The notes: generated by a model from the letters alone, not told the origin. 64,000 nt of DNA from JAMXLO01 sp963832895 (GCA_963832895.1 CAWHVQ010000024.1:280719-344718); one strand, 5' to 3'; positions 36,308 to 46,530 are shown, numbered from the stretch's first letter. Numbers and translations are program-made.

Positions 36308-38116
36308 TCACCCGTCGCGCTCCAGTTCGTCGATGAACCCGGCGATCACGTCCAGGCCCTTCTTCCAGAAGGCCGGATCCGACGCATCCAGTCCGAACGG
36401 CGCCAGCAGTTCCTTGTGCCGCTTCGTCCCGCCCGCCTGCAGCATCGCCAGATACTTCGCCTGGAACCCCGGATGTCCCGCCTGGAACACCGAGTACAGC
36501 GCATTCACCAGGCAATCCCCGAACGCATACGCATAGACATAGAACGGCGTATGGATGAAGTGCGGCACGTACGCCCAGAACACGTTGTATTCCGGCGTGA
36601 ACTCGAACGCCGGCCCGAGGCTCTCCCGCTGCACCTGCAGCCAAAGCTCGCCGATGCGATCCGGCACCAGTTCGCCCGACCGCCGCTCATCGTGCAGCAG
36701 CGACTCGAAGTAATAGAATGCCACCTGTCGGACCACGGTGTTCAGCATGTCCTCGACCTTCGCCGCCAGCATGATGCGCCGGCGCTTCGGATCGGCTGCA
36801 TCCAACAACGCGCGGAACGTCAGCATCTCGCCGAACACGCTCGCCGTCTCCGCCAGCGTCAGCGGCGTGCCTGACATCAGATAGCCCTGCTCTGCCGCCA
36901 GCACCTGGTGCACGCCGTGGCCCAGCTCATGCGCCAAGGTCATCACATCGCGCGTCCGACCGTGGTAGTTCAGCAGCAGGTAGGGGTGCGCCGAAGGCAC
37001 CGTCGGATGCGCGAACGCGCCGCCAGACTTGCCCGGCTTCAGCGTCGCATCGATCCACGGCCGGTCGAAAAATCGCCGGCCAACATCGGCGAGACGCGGG
37101 CTGAACGCGCCGTATGCCGTCAGCACCCGCTCGCGCGCATCATTCCAGTCAATCGTCCGGTCATCATCGTCCGGCAACGGCGCGTTGCGATCCCAGTGCA
37201 TCAGCTTCGGCAGGCCGAGCCACTTCGCCTTCATCAGGTAATAGCGATGCGCAAGCCGTGGGAAATCTGCCCGCACCGCCGATACCAACGCGTCGACAAC
37301 TTCATCCTCCACCATGTTGGCGCGGTTGCGGAAACTGCCGGGGTGCGGATAGTGCCGCCACGTGTCGACGATCTCCTTGTCCTTCGCCAGCGTGTTGGTG
37401 ACCAGCGAGAACAGCCGGATATTCCCGCCGAACGCCGCGCCGATCGCGCGCCCCGCGACCTCGCGCACCGACCGGTCGCCATCTGACAGCTTGTTCAGTG
37501 CCGCGCTGACAGTGAGCTCCTCGCCGTCCATCGGCACCCGCATCGCCGCGACCGTCTCGTCGAACAGCCGGCTCCACGCGCTATGCCCGGTCACTTCCTT
37601 CTCATGCAGCAGCTTCTCCAGCTCGTCCGAAAGCTGGTGCGGCCGGAACACGCGCAGGTCGCGCAGCCAGGGTCGCCACTTCGCCAGCGCCGGGTCCGCC
37701 AGCTTTTGCTCCAGCACCGCGTCATCCAGCCGGTTCAGCTCCAGACTGAAGAACAGCAGGTGGCTGCTGATCGTGGTCACCCGCTCGCTCACGGTCTGGT
37801 AGAAGCGGCCGATCTCCGCATTGCTGGAGTCTCCTGCGAACAGCAGTTGCGCGTAGGACGCCAGCCGCCCCAGCAGTTCCTCGATCCGTTCATATTCGGC
37901 GATCGCCGCGGCGAGCGTGCTGCCCGGCATGGCGCTGAGCCTGCCCTGATGCGACGCCGCGAACGCGCGCGCCGCCTCGTCGGCCTTGGCAAAGTCCGCC
38001 TCGACGGCCACGCTGTCCGGTGCGGAATAGAGGTCGCGAAGGTCCCAGGTCGGTAGATCCTCCATGTGCTGCTGGCTGGAGGCGGCATCGGCTGGCGCAG
38101 AATGGCGCATCATCAC
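36308..38116 (-). CDS. pepF: Oligoendopeptidase F (M3 metallopeptidase)
   Basis: 602 residues, full length for the family. The zinc site is 'TLAHELGHGVHQ' near 393-404 with the downstream Glu in 'TLAETASVFGEML'. The N-terminal helical region and 'YYLMKAKWLGLPKLMHWDRNAPLP' are typical. A cytoplasmic peptidase that cuts short peptides of about 6-20 residues. It may be co-transcribed with the DUF559 and UbiB-like genes downstream; the acyl-CoA ligase diverges from it across about 90 bases. Confidence 0.93.
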   Translation of the reverse strand: MMMRHSAPADAASSQQHMEDLPTWDLRDLYSAPDSVAVEADFAKADEAARAFAASHQGRLSAMPGSTLAAAIAEYERIEELLGRLASYAQLLFAGDSSNAEIGRFYQTVSERVTTISSHLLFFSLELNRLDDAVLEQKLADPALAKWRPWLRDLRVFRPHQLSDELEKLLHEKEVTGHSAWSRLFDETVAAMRVPMDGEELTVSAALNKLSDGDRSVREVAGRAIGAAFGGNIRLFSLVTNTLAKDKEIVDTWRHYPHPGSFRNRANMVEDEVVDALVSAVRADFPRLAHRYYLMKAKWLGLPKLMHWDRNAPLPDDDDRTIDWNDARERVLTAYGAFSPRLADVGRRFFDRPWIDATLKPGKSGGAFAHPTVPSAHPYLLLNYHGRTRDVMTLAHELGHGVHQVLAAEQGYLMSGTPLTLAETASVFGEMLTFRALLDAADPKRRRIMLAAKVEDMLNTVVRQVAFYYFESLLHDERRSGELVPDRIGELWLQVQRESLGPAFEFTPEYNVFWAYVPHFIHTPFYVYAYAFGDCLVNALYSVFQAGHPGFQAKYLAMLQAGGTKRHKELLAPFGLDASDPAFWKKGLDVIAGFIDELERDG

Positions 38117-38209
38117 GTCCTCACGAGGCTGCGGTTGTCATCCATGTAAGGTAGTAGGGGCGCTGGTCAAAGTGTTGCGCCCGGCGCCGAACGGGCGACG
38201 GGAGGTGGC

Positions 38210-39936
38210 GTGCAGCAATATCCGGCCTGGCCAAACCTGCCAGCCATGATGTTCGCGCTCGCGCGCACCCGGCCGGACAGGCCCTTGCTCCGCTGCTTCC
38301 GCGACGGCGCCTGGCACGCCACCACATGGGGCGAGTTCGGTCGCATGGCGGCGTCCTGCGCCCGGCACCTGCGCGCGGCTGGCATCGCGGCTGGCGACCG
38401 CGTGCTGATCGTGTCGGAGAACCGGCCGGATACCCGATCGCCGAAACCGCGCTTATGGCCCTGCGCGCCGTCCCGGTGCCGACCTACACGACCAACACAA
38501 TGGCCGATCACGCGCACATCCTGCGTGACGCGGGGGCGCGAGCGGTCATTGTTTCCTCCCCTGCCCTCGCCGGCACCCTGCGCGCGGCAGGGCGATTGGC
38601 AGGCGGGCTCGACCTGCTGGTGGTGATCGATGGGCCGCCGGACGACGCGGGCGGGGCGCCGCGGCTGATGCACTGGCCCGCGCTGGTTGCCGACACGACC
38701 CCGCTCGACGATATCGCACTGGAAGCCGCGGCCATCTCTGCCGACACGCTCGCCTGTCTGATCTACACGTCCGGCACCGGCGGCGCGCCGAAGGGCGTCA
38801 TGCTGCCGCATCGGTCGATCCTGTCCAATTGCCGCGGCGCATCCGAGCTGCTGCGGCCGCTGCGACTGAAGGATGAGGTCTACCTGTCGTATCTGCCGAT
38901 CTCGCACAGCTACGAACACACGGTCGGGATGTTCTTCCTGCCCAGCGTCGGCACCGAGATTGTCTATTGCCGCGGCGTCGAGCATCTGGCGGCCGACCTG
39001 CTGACGGTGCGCCCGACCATCCTCACCACCGTGCCGCGCGTTCTCGAAGTGATCCGCAGCCGCGTGCTGACGCAGATGGCACGCCAGGCACCCTGGCGGC
39101 AGGCGCTGTTCCGCCGGGCGCTGGATGTCGGACTGAAGCGGGTCGATGGCCACCGGCTGACCTTGGTCGAGCGCCTGCTCGATCCGCTGCTTGACCGCTT
39201 CGTGCGCGCCAAGGTGCGGGCGCGGTTCGGCGGACGATTGAAGGCGGCGATGTCAGGCGGCGCGCGACTGGAACCCGAGGTCGGGCGGTTCTTCCTGGCG
39301 CTCGACCTGATGATCATGCAGGGCTACGGCCAGACCGAGGCCGGTCCGGTGATCAGCGCCAATCCGCCCGACGGCATCCGCATCGACACGGTCGGGCGCG
39401 TACTGCAGGGCGTCGATCTGCGCCTGGCCGAGGACGGCGAAATTCTGGTGCGCGGCGACCTTGTGATGGAGGGTTACTGGGGCTCGCCGGATGCCACCGC
39501 AGCGGTCATCCGCGACGGCTGGCTGCACACCGGCGATATCGGCGCGCTGGACGACGACGGCTATCTGCGCATCACCGATCGCAAGAAGGACATGATCGTT
39601 CTATCGGGCGGCGAAAACGTTTCTCCGGCAAAGATCGAAGGCATGCTGATGGCGGAACCGGAGATCTCCCAGGCGGTGGTCGCCGGTGACGGCCGTTCAT
39701 CGCTAACCGCGCTGGTGGTGCCGGCGGACGGGCACGACGATGTTTCCGCCGCGCTGGCCGTCAGTCGCGTGAACCTGCGCCTGTCGGTGACCGAGCGGAT
39801 CCGCAGGCACGCCGTGGTGCCACCTTTCACCGTGGACAACGGACTGCTCACGCCGACCCAAAAGATCAGGCGGATGCTGGTGATCCGCGCCAACACCGCC
39901 GCGCTGTCCCATACTCCCCTTGCGGGAGGGGGTTAG
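38210..39936 (+). CDS. AMP-forming long-chain acyl-CoA ligase (FadD/FACL-like), one frameshift
   Basis: 1,727 bases, one missing. The first frame from the ATG-equivalent GTG at 38210 reads MQQYPAWPNLPAMMFALA and 'AAGDRVLIVSENRP'; near 38,430 the frame changes to 'YPIAETALMALRAVPVPTYTTNT' and stays to the end. AMP-binding signature 'LIYTSGTGGAPKGVML', 'GYGQTEAGPVIS', 'GWLHTGDIGALDDDGYLRITDRKKDMIVLSGGENVSP', and the C-terminal catalytic Lys in 'LTPTQKIRR'. Activates fatty acids with ATP and CoA. The stop codon lies inside a REP-like palindrome, so the natural C-terminus may have been altered. Confidence 0.85.
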
Positions 39937-39945
39937 GAGGAAGGG
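39913..39945. repeat. REP-like palindrome, copy 4
   Basis: CTCCCCTTGCGGGAGGGGG followed by a G-rich arm. It contains the stop codon (TAG, 39934-39936) of the acyl-CoA ligase and encodes its last residues (TPLAGGG). Confidence 0.8.
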
Positions 39946-39952
39946 CCGACGC

Positions 39953-39980
39953 GGCGGGGGTGAAAACCCCCCGCCATTTT
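39953..39980 (+). terminator. Intrinsic terminator after the acyl-CoA ligase
   Basis: GGCGGGGG, a TGAAAA loop, CCCCCCGCC and then ATTTT. Eight G-C pairs with a short T run; matches a Rho-independent terminator reading on the plus strand. Confidence 0.65.
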
Positions 39981-40075
39981 CAAGCGAAACCGGCGAACGA
40001 TGTCTCCTGTATCCGCCGCTGATCCGAGGCGACTAGCGTCTCGGCATCGAACGACAGAACACGTGGGAGACACCA

Positions 40076-40354
40076 ATGATCGCCGCAACCACCCGCAGGA
40101 TAGCCGCTGCCTGCACTGTAATCGGTCTCGCCGCTATTGGCGTCGCCGCGACCCCCAAGCCGGCCAACGCCTGGTGGCATGGTTATGGCTGGGGCGTCGG
40201 CATCTATGTCCCGCCCATCGTGGTGACGCCGCCGCCGGCCTACTATCCCGCGCCGGCCTATTACCCGACGCCCACCTATTACGCTCCGCCCGCCTCCGCC
40301 TGGATCCCCGCGCACTGGCAAGGAAACTACTGGGTTCCCGGTCATTGGTCGTGA
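40076..40354 (+). CDS. Small secreted Pro/Tyr-rich protein
   Basis: 92 residues. The ATG at 40076 follows GTGGGAGACACCA. A signal peptide (residues 1-32) ends at 'KPANA-WWHG'. The mature part has 'PPPAYYPAPAYYPTPTYYAPP' repeats and a 'WIPAHWQGNYWVPGHWS' end, a pattern common in small exported proteins of alphaproteobacteria (YXWGXW-type ends). Function unknown; probably periplasmic or envelope-associated. Confidence 0.75.
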   Translation: MIAATTRRIAAACTVIGLAAIGVAATPKPANAWWHGYGWGVGIYVPPIVVTPPPAYYPAPAYYPTPTYYAPPASAWIPAHWQGNYWVPGHWS

Positions 40355-40465
40355 ACTCGTGAACCTGTGAAGCGGTTCATAGCGGACCACAATTTGCCCC
40401 AGCAAAGTGGGGATAACGGGCGAGCCACCACGTAACATCTCGCCCAGGTTGGGGACCGACCTGTC

Positions 40466-40774
40466 ATGCGTCAGTTCATTGTTGCAGCCGCAATCGCTTT
40501 TGGCCTCATAGCGATCTGGGCAGTCATCCTGCCGCTGACCGCCCAACCGGCGCCCGCCCAGTCCAACTTCACTGCGGCGGCCATGTCGCGGGCGCTATTC
40601 CTCTGCCGTGGCGCGAACGGCCTCGACCGCGCGTGCGTCGCAATGCTCGCCAAGGCCCTCGTGCTGGATGCCAAAGACGCCAAGACGACGACGCAGGTCA
40701 GCGACCGGTTCTGCCACGTGGACCGGCAGATGCTGGTCAGCCTGGAGCGTCGTGACGGTCCGCAACCGCACTGA
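40466..40774 (+). CDS. Small exported or anchored protein
   Basis: 102 residues with an N-terminal hydrophobic helix (residues 5-27) ending 'AQPAPAQ', which may be a cleaved signal peptide. Three Cys in the mature part ('LFLCRG', 'RACVAML', 'RFCHVD') could form a disulfide or bind a ligand. No family recognised. Confidence 0.6.
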   Translation: MRQFIVAAAIAFGLIAIWAVILPLTAQPAPAQSNFTAAAMSRALFLCRGANGLDRACVAMLAKALVLDAKDAKTTTQVSDRFCHVDRQMLVSLERRDGPQPH

Positions 40775-40857
40775 GAATTCCCTTACCAAATCCGCCCAGT
40801 TTCGCGCCGTCCACCCGACCAAATCCCTGATCCCCAGAAAACCGAGGAGTCCAGGCC

Positions 40858-41895
40858 ATGCTGCCAGCAGGCATCCGGCGGGTGTGTCCCGACGTGTTCG
40901 TCATGGCGCTGACCGGCACCGTCGCCATTGCGACGATGCTGCCCTGCGAGGGTGCCAGCGCCCGGTTCTTCCATGCCGCCGCCATCGGCGCGATCGCGGC
41001 ACTGTTCTTCCTCCAGGGCGCACGATTGTCGCGCGAGGCGATCCTCGCCGGCATGACCAACTGGAAGCTGCACGCGACCATCGCCGGCACGACATTCGTG
41101 CTGTTCCCCCTGATGGGGTCAGTCCTTGTCGAGCTGATGCCGCACGTGCTCGATCGCACGCTGGTACTCGGCGTGCTGTTCCTCTGCGCGCTGCCATCCA
41201 CTGTGCAGTCGTCCATCGCGCTCACCTCGATCGCACAGGGCAACGTGGCCGGCGCAGTGTGCGCCGCGACAGCATCCAGCCTGATCGGCCTCGTGCTGAC
41301 GCCGCTGCTGTTCGGCTTGATGTCGCATGTGCGCGGCGGCGGCGTCGACATATCGGGTATGTGGCAGGTATTCGCCGAGCTGCTGCTGCCGTTCGCCGCC
41401 GGCCATCTGCTGCGGCCGTGGATCGGCCCCTGGGCCGCCCGCAACAAGTCACTGCTGGCGATCACCGATCGCGGCTCGATCCTGCTCGTCGTCTATACCG
41501 CGTTCAGCGCGGCCGTGGTGCACGGCATATGGCACCAGTTGCCGCCGGCCATGCTCGGCGCGCTGGCAATCGTGGTCGCCGCACTGTTGGCCGCGGGCCT
41601 GTTTATCGCCTCGACCGGCGCCCGCGTTTGCGGCTTCACGCATCCGGACGAGGTCGCGGCCGTTTTTTGCGGATCGCAGAAGTCGCTGGTCGCCGGCATT
41701 CCAATCGCCAGTGTGCTGTTCACCGGGCCGACCCTCGGTATCGTGGTACTGCCGATCATGCTGTATCACCCGATGCAGCTCGTCGTGTGCGCCTGGCTGG
41801 CACGTCGCTATGCGAACCGCCCCACGGCGGCGGCTGTCGGTGCAGGACCCGCGCTGCCGGTCGGCGCCGCGGCCCGCCAGGAGATCGCCGCATAG
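40858..41895 (+). CDS. Bile acid:sodium symporter-family (BASS, SLC10A7-like) membrane protein
   Basis: 345 residues; GAGGAGTCC precedes the ATG. Nine to ten hydrophobic segments. 'FFLQGARLSREAI' after helix 2, 'CALPSTVQSSIALTSIAQGN' in the crossover helix 4 and 'FCGSQKSLVAGIPIASVLF' in helix 9 match the SLC10A7-like branch of the BASS/SBF superfamily. Transports an organic anion or modulates ion balance; the substrate is unknown. Confidence 0.85.
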   Translation: MLPAGIRRVCPDVFVMALTGTVAIATMLPCEGASARFFHAAAIGAIAALFFLQGARLSREAILAGMTNWKLHATIAGTTFVLFPLMGSVLVELMPHVLDRTLVLGVLFLCALPSTVQSSIALTSIAQGNVAGAVCAATASSLIGLVLTPLLFGLMSHVRGGGVDISGMWQVFAELLLPFAAGHLLRPWIGPWAARNKSLLAITDRGSILLVVYTAFSAAVVHGIWHQLPPAMLGALAIVVAALLAAGLFIASTGARVCGFTHPDEVAAVFCGSQKSLVAGIPIASVLFTGPTLGIVVLPIMLYHPMQLVVCAWLARRYANRPTAAAVGAGPALPVGAAARQEIAA

Positions 41896-42177
41896 TGCCC
41901 ATTATCGCCGCAGCGCAAGTCGCCATGCACTGCGAGGGGTGAAGCGCCAACTCGACGCAGATCCACGAGTGCAACCTGCGGAACGCCGAAAGCCGGCCAC
42001 GCCGAATCGCCATCAGACGGGAAGATGTCATCCGGTACTCGGATGATTTGCGCGGCTAGCTTGCTCGCTTCGACACGAAAGCAGGCGAGATCAAGGCATT
42101 CGATCGCAACATGATGGTGACGCGCGACGGCAACGTCGCAACGGCGGCGAGCAGGGTTGTCGAATGACCTACCATCA
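41896..42177. other. Intergenic stretch without a convincing gene
   Basis: About 280 bases after the BASS-type gene. A minus-strand frame reads 'RRCDVAVARHHHVAIECLDLACFRV', which looks like a possible fragment, but it has no start and overlaps the neighbouring gene. No terminator or repeat seen. Confidence 0.3.
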
Positions 42178-42381
42178 TCATCGCACCAGCGAATGGCCGA
42201 CGAGTACACCGCAGACGAGAAGATAGAGCGCCAGCAGCGCACCCCTGATGGCGGCGGCATGTTGCCGCAGACCGGGGGTCAGGCCAACGCCGATGAACGC
42301 CGCCATTGTCACGCCGGTGACGATCTGCGCCAGCCTTACGTCGTAATCAGAGACCGCATTGAACAATACAGACCCCCTCAC
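42178..42381 (-). CDS. Small two-helix membrane protein
   Basis: 67 residues from the GTG at 42381 (a TTG two codons upstream also possible). Hydrophobic stretches 'IVTGVTMAAFIGVGL' and 'ALLALYLLVCGVLVGHSLV' would form two helices. It faces away from the DUF4139 gene. No family recognised; start uncertain. Confidence 0.4.
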   Translation of the reverse strand: MRGSVLFNAVSDYDVRLAQIVTGVTMAAFIGVGLTPGLRQHAAAIRGALLALYLLVCGVLVGHSLVR

Positions 42382-42446
42382 CCCCAACGCCGCAGCTCGC
42401 TATTGTCGCCAATGCGACCGCTAAGGCAACAGACCGGAGGAACGCG

Positions 42447-44450
42447 ATGTACCGCCTGATCCTGGCGCTCCTCCTGCTCTGCGCCACCCCGGCCGCTGCC
42501 GCCGATCTGGCGCTGAAGCGCGTGATGCTGTCCTCGGCCGGCGTCGGCTACTTCGAGTACGAGACCGAGGTGGACGGCCCGGCGACACTCGGCCTCGACG
42601 TGCCGCTCGATCAGGTGGACGACATACTCACCTCGCTGGTTGTCTTCGACAACGCTGGCGCGGTGGGCACTCTAGAGCTGCCGGGACGCGACAACACGCG
42701 CGCGAACTTCGGCAATGTGCCGTTCGGCCCCGCTGCCCTGCAATCCTCGGTCGATTACCTGAACAGCCTTCAGGGCGTGGAAATCAGCGTCCAGGGTCCG
42801 CGTCCCATGACCGGCCGCATCGTGCACGCCGACCGCTTCGCCGAGACGCTGCCGGCGCCCCCCGGTCAGCCCCAGGCGACGCTGCCGCGCACCCGCGTCA
42901 CCATCCTCAGCCCCGAGGGCCTGCGCCAGTTCGTGCTGGAGGAAGCCGACAGCATCCAGGTCACGGATCCCGAGCTGCGCGCCCGCATCGGCCAGGCACT
43001 TGAATTGCTGCGCCGCGAGGCCAATCAGAGCCTGCGCCATCTCACCCTGCACAGCAGCGGTGATGGCCAGCGCAAGGTGCGCGTCGCCTACGTCACCGCG
43101 GCACCGCTGTGGAAGGCGTCGTACCGGCTGGTGCTGCCGGCGAAGGATGGCGATCCGGCGCGGCTGCAGGGCTGGGCAGTGCTCGAGAACCAGTCCGGCG
43201 CCGCCTGGGACGGGGTCGCGCTCACTCTCCAGTATGGCAATCCGGTCACCTTCCGTCAGGCGATCTATCAGAGCTACTACGTGCAGCGGCCCGAGGTACC
43301 GGTCGAGGTCCTCGGCCGCATCTTGCCGACTGTGGATACGCGGGCGCGACCGGCGGAACTGGCGGCGCAGAAGTCCGCACCCGCGCCGGCCGGCGCTGCC
43401 CGGACGCTGGCCGCTCCGTCCATGCCCGCCCCCGTCGCGCAAGCCGAGGTCATGGCCGGGGCGGCTGATCAGGTGCAGGCCGCCGAAGGTGCAGAAGAAA
43501 CCATCTTTCAACTTCCGACGCCGGTGATGCTCGCCGCCGGCCACACCGCCAGCGTGCCGATCGTCGATCGCAGCATCCCGGCCGAGCGGGTGGACCTTGC
43601 CACCGGCGACGATCCACATCCGCTGTCGGCGATCCGCATCACCAATGACACGGGTGCATCGATGCCCGCCGGTGTATTGACGCTGTACGATACGTCGGGC
43701 GCGGCGACCTTTGCGGGAAACGCCAGGCTGGGTGGGCTGCCGGCTGGCGAGAATCGGCTGCTGTCCTTTGCGCAGGACCTGCGCACCACGGTGGAGCGCA
43801 GCAGCACCGGCGAGACGACGCTCGCATCGCTCACCGCCGCCGATGGCGTGATTCATATCACCACGCGGCAGCGCGAGGTGCTGCACGTGACCCTCACCGG
43901 ACCCGCCAACGAGCCGCGCCAGGTGCTGGTGGAGATTCCCAAAGAGGGCGATCGCACGTTGACGCTGGAAAACGGGCCCATCGCCGGCATCGAGGAAACC
44001 GCCACCGCATGGCGTGTGCCGGTGACGCTGAACCCAGGTGAGGTGCGGAAGCTGACCGCCTACATCGACCGGCTGGAAAGCGAGCAGACCGCGTTGCTGG
44101 CGGATGACGCACAGGTTGTGGTACGGCTGCTCAACGAACAGGCATTGACGCCGGAGGCACGCGCGGCGTTGCTGCGGCTTGCCGCGCTGCGCCAGGAAGA
44201 GACCTCGAAGCGGGCGACACTGAGCCAGCTCAAGGCACAGCGGGTGTCGATGCTGGAGGATGAGGATCGCATCCGTCGCAATCTGGCCGTCGTGGCGGCG
44301 AATGACGCACTGCACGCTAGGCTGACGCGCGCTCTGGACGCGGATGAGACGGAGCTGGAAAAGCTGAGACAGGCGATTGATCAGGCAACGGCCGCTGCCG
44401 ACAAGGCACATGAGGCACTCGCCGATGCGGCAGGCTCGCTGAAACTATAG
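42447..44450 (+). CDS. DUF4139-domain exported protein
   Basis: 667 residues; GGAGGAACGCG is ideally placed before the ATG. The signal peptide is residues 1-19 (ends 'PAAAA-DLAL'). 'KRVMLSSAGVGYFEYETEVDG' begins the N-terminal DUF4140-like part; 'RKVRVAYVTAAPLWKASYRLVLP' and 'WAVLENQSGAAWDGVALTL' are the DUF4139 core; a C-terminal coiled coil runs from about 560 ('RLAALRQEETSKRATLSQLKAQRVSML'). Periplasmic or envelope protein of unknown function. Confidence 0.83.
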   Translation: MYRLILALLLLCATPAAAADLALKRVMLSSAGVGYFEYETEVDGPATLGLDVPLDQVDDILTSLVVFDNAGAVGTLELPGRDNTRANFGNVPFGPAALQSSVDYLNSLQGVEISVQGPRPMTGRIVHADRFAETLPAPPGQPQATLPRTRVTILSPEGLRQFVLEEADSIQVTDPELRARIGQALELLRREANQSLRHLTLHSSGDGQRKVRVAYVTAAPLWKASYRLVLPAKDGDPARLQGWAVLENQSGAAWDGVALTLQYGNPVTFRQAIYQSYYVQRPEVPVEVLGRILPTVDTRARPAELAAQKSAPAPAGAARTLAAPSMPAPVAQAEVMAGAADQVQAAEGAEETIFQLPTPVMLAAGHTASVPIVDRSIPAERVDLATGDDPHPLSAIRITNDTGASMPAGVLTLYDTSGAATFAGNARLGGLPAGENRLLSFAQDLRTTVERSSTGETTLASLTAADGVIHITTRQREVLHVTLTGPANEPRQVLVEIPKEGDRTLTLENGPIAGIEETATAWRVPVTLNPGEVRKLTAYIDRLESEQTALLADDAQVVVRLLNEQALTPEARAALLRLAALRQEETSKRATLSQLKAQRVSMLEDEDRIRRNLAVVAANDALHARLTRALDADETELEKLRQAIDQATAAADKAHEALADAAGSLKL

Positions 44451-44505
44451 GCCTGCGCATCCCGATTAACCCACCCCTAAGAGTTTCGCGCCATCGTGTC
44501 GGGTC

Positions 44506-45615
44506 ATGGCGTCCTCCCTTACGCAGGCCGACGTTGCGCGTCTGCTGTCGGAGCCGTCCGCTTCGGTCCGCGCCGAGGTGGCGGACAAGCTGGCGCGCGA
44601 GATCGACAGCGCCCTGCTGACCGAGGCGGAGCTGCAGATCGCGCATGACATCATCCGAGCCATGGCGAAAGATGTTGAGTTGGCGGTGCGCAGTGCCCTG
44701 TCGCAAAGTCTGCGCGGCGCCAGGCATCTGCCGCACGATGTGGCTCTGCGGCTTGCCAACGATGTCGAGGCGGTGGCGCTGCCGATCCTCGCCGACTCGC
44801 CGGTGGTCACCGATACGGATCTGATGGAGCTCATTCGCCACGGCTCCGCACAGAAGCAGGAGACGATTGCCGGTCGTGCGGGGGTCTCCGAACAGGTCGC
44901 CGACGCTTTGGCGACGCAAGGCAGCGAGACCGCCGTTGCGGTACTGATGGCCAACGCCCACGCTCGGATCGCCGAGGCGAGCCTGGCCATTGCGCTTGAC
45001 CGCTTCGCCGACAGCGACCGCGTCAAGGCGAACCTCGTGCATCGTGCCGACCTGCCGGTGACGATCGCCGAACGGCTGGTGGTGATGGTGTCCGCCCGGC
45101 TGCAGTCCTACCTGATCAGCCACCACGAACTGCCGGTCTCGCTCGCCACCGACATGGTGCTGCAAAGCCGCGAGCGGGCGACGTTGCATCTCAGCCTTGG
45201 CTCCAGTGAGCAGGAGCTGGAGCGGCTGGTGCGCCAGATGCACCGCAACCACCGTCTCACGCCGCTGCTTGTGCTCCGCGCGCTGTGCCTCGGAGATCTT
45301 GCCTTCTTCGAGGTGGCGCTGGCGGTGATGGCCAGGATCCCACCAATCAACGCCCGCATCCTGATCCATGACGCCGGACCGAACGGCCTTGCCTCGCTGT
45401 ACGAGAGGGCCGGCATGCCGCTGCGGCTGCTGGCCGCGGTGCGGGTTGCTCTCGACGTGGTTCGCGGCACCGAATTCGACGGCGGTGAGCACGACCGAGA
45501 GCGCTACCGCTCGCGCGTGATCACCCGCATCCTCACCCAGTTCGAGGACCTGCCGGAGGCGGATCTCGACTACCTGCTCGACAAATTGAGTGATATGCTG
45601 GTTGTCTCGGTGTAA
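44506..45615 (+). CDS. DUF2336-domain protein
   Basis: 369 residues. Helical, HEAT-like repeats from the N-terminus ('LLSEPSASVRAEVADKLARE', 'VELAVRSALSQSL'), then the DUF2336 core with 'LVHRADLPVTIAERLVVMVSARLQSYLI' and 'LRALCLGDLAFFEVALAVMA'. The family is typical of alphaproteobacteria; function unknown, probably protein-protein interaction. The stop (TAA) overlaps the start of the PPK2 gene, suggesting coupling. Confidence 0.83.
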   Translation: MASSLTQADVARLLSEPSASVRAEVADKLAREIDSALLTEAELQIAHDIIRAMAKDVELAVRSALSQSLRGARHLPHDVALRLANDVEAVALPILADSPVVTDTDLMELIRHGSAQKQETIAGRAGVSEQVADALATQGSETAVAVLMANAHARIAEASLAIALDRFADSDRVKANLVHRADLPVTIAERLVVMVSARLQSYLISHHELPVSLATDMVLQSRERATLHLSLGSSEQELERLVRQMHRNHRLTPLLVLRALCLGDLAFFEVALAVMARIPPINARILIHDAGPNGLASLYERAGMPLRLLAAVRVALDVVRGTEFDGGEHDRERYRSRVITRILTQFEDLPEADLDYLLDKLSDMLVVSV

Positions 45616-46451
45616 TGGACCTCATGAAACCCGCCGACTTCGTAGTCCTCGAGCGACCGCGCCTGGCCGCGATCAGGCACTTCCCTTCCGTCGAGTTCGC
45701 CGACTACGAACGCCGCCTCAGCACCATGCAGGAGACGTTGCAGCTGGTGCAGCAGGCCTATCTTGGCACCGCGCATCGCGCCGTCATCGTGCTGGAGGGC
45801 TGGGACACCGCCGGCAAGGGTGGTGTGGTGCGCCGGCTCGGCTGGGCACTTGATCCGCGCAGCTTCAAGGTGCACGCGACCGCCGCGCCGAACGGCCGGG
45901 AAAAGCACCTGCACTACCTGCAGCGTTTCTGGGAGCGTCTGCCCCAGCATGGCCAGATCGTCGTGTTCGACCGCTCCTGGTATGGCCGCGTGCTGGTCGA
46001 ACGCGTCGAAGGTTTCGCCACCTCGGTGGAGTGGCATCGCGCCTATGACGAGATCAATCACTTCGAACGCATGCTGCTGGCCGACGGCGCGCGCCTGGTC
46101 AAGCTATTCCTGCACATCACGCCCGAGGAGCAACTCCGCCGCTTCCGCGCCCGTCTGACCGATCCGTTGAAGCGCTGGAAGCTGTCCTACGAGGACTTCC
46201 GCAACCGTGATCGCTGGCCGGATTACCAGGACGCGATCGAGGACATGATCGAGAAGACCTCCCCCCGCCGCGCACCCTGGCATGTGATCCCCGCGAACAA
46301 CAAACCGTTTGGCCGGTTGGCGGCGTTCCGGATCATCGTCGATCGTCTGTCCAAGGGCGTGGCGCTTGAGCCACGTGCGCTCGAACCCGCGGTCGCCGCG
46401 GCCGCCGAGCAACTGCTTGGCCAGCCGGTCGGCAAGCGTGTTCACGCCTGA
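45615..46451 (+). CDS. Polyphosphate kinase 2 family protein
   Basis: 278 residues. Walker A-like 'VLEGWDTAGKGGVVRRL' near 57-73, 'PNGREKHLHYLQRFWERLPQHGQIVVFDRSWYGRVLVERVEGF' with the Walker B Asp-Arg-Ser, and 'DPLKRWKLSYEDFRNRDRW' of the lid. PPK2 enzymes transfer phosphate between polyphosphate and nucleotides. Single-domain, the length of class I/III PPK2. The nucleotide preference cannot be judged here. Confidence 0.92.
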   Translation: MDLMKPADFVVLERPRLAAIRHFPSVEFADYERRLSTMQETLQLVQQAYLGTAHRAVIVLEGWDTAGKGGVVRRLGWALDPRSFKVHATAAPNGREKHLHYLQRFWERLPQHGQIVVFDRSWYGRVLVERVEGFATSVEWHRAYDEINHFERMLLADGARLVKLFLHITPEEQLRRFRARLTDPLKRWKLSYEDFRNRDRWPDYQDAIEDMIEKTSPRRAPWHVIPANNKPFGRLAAFRIIVDRLSKGVALEPRALEPAVAAAAEQLLGQPVGKRVHA

Positions 46452-46530
46452 GTCGCGGTCGCAGCTTCACCTCGCCTTAATCGTTTCTCGCTACGACCGG
46501 GCGACCCAGAAGTGTCGCCAGAGCATCGCC

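Noticed and set aside
42672..44411. Long minus-strand open frame opposite the DUF4139 gene
   Set aside because: Arg/His-rich antisense shadow; the plus strand has a signal peptide, a perfect ribosome site and a known domain.
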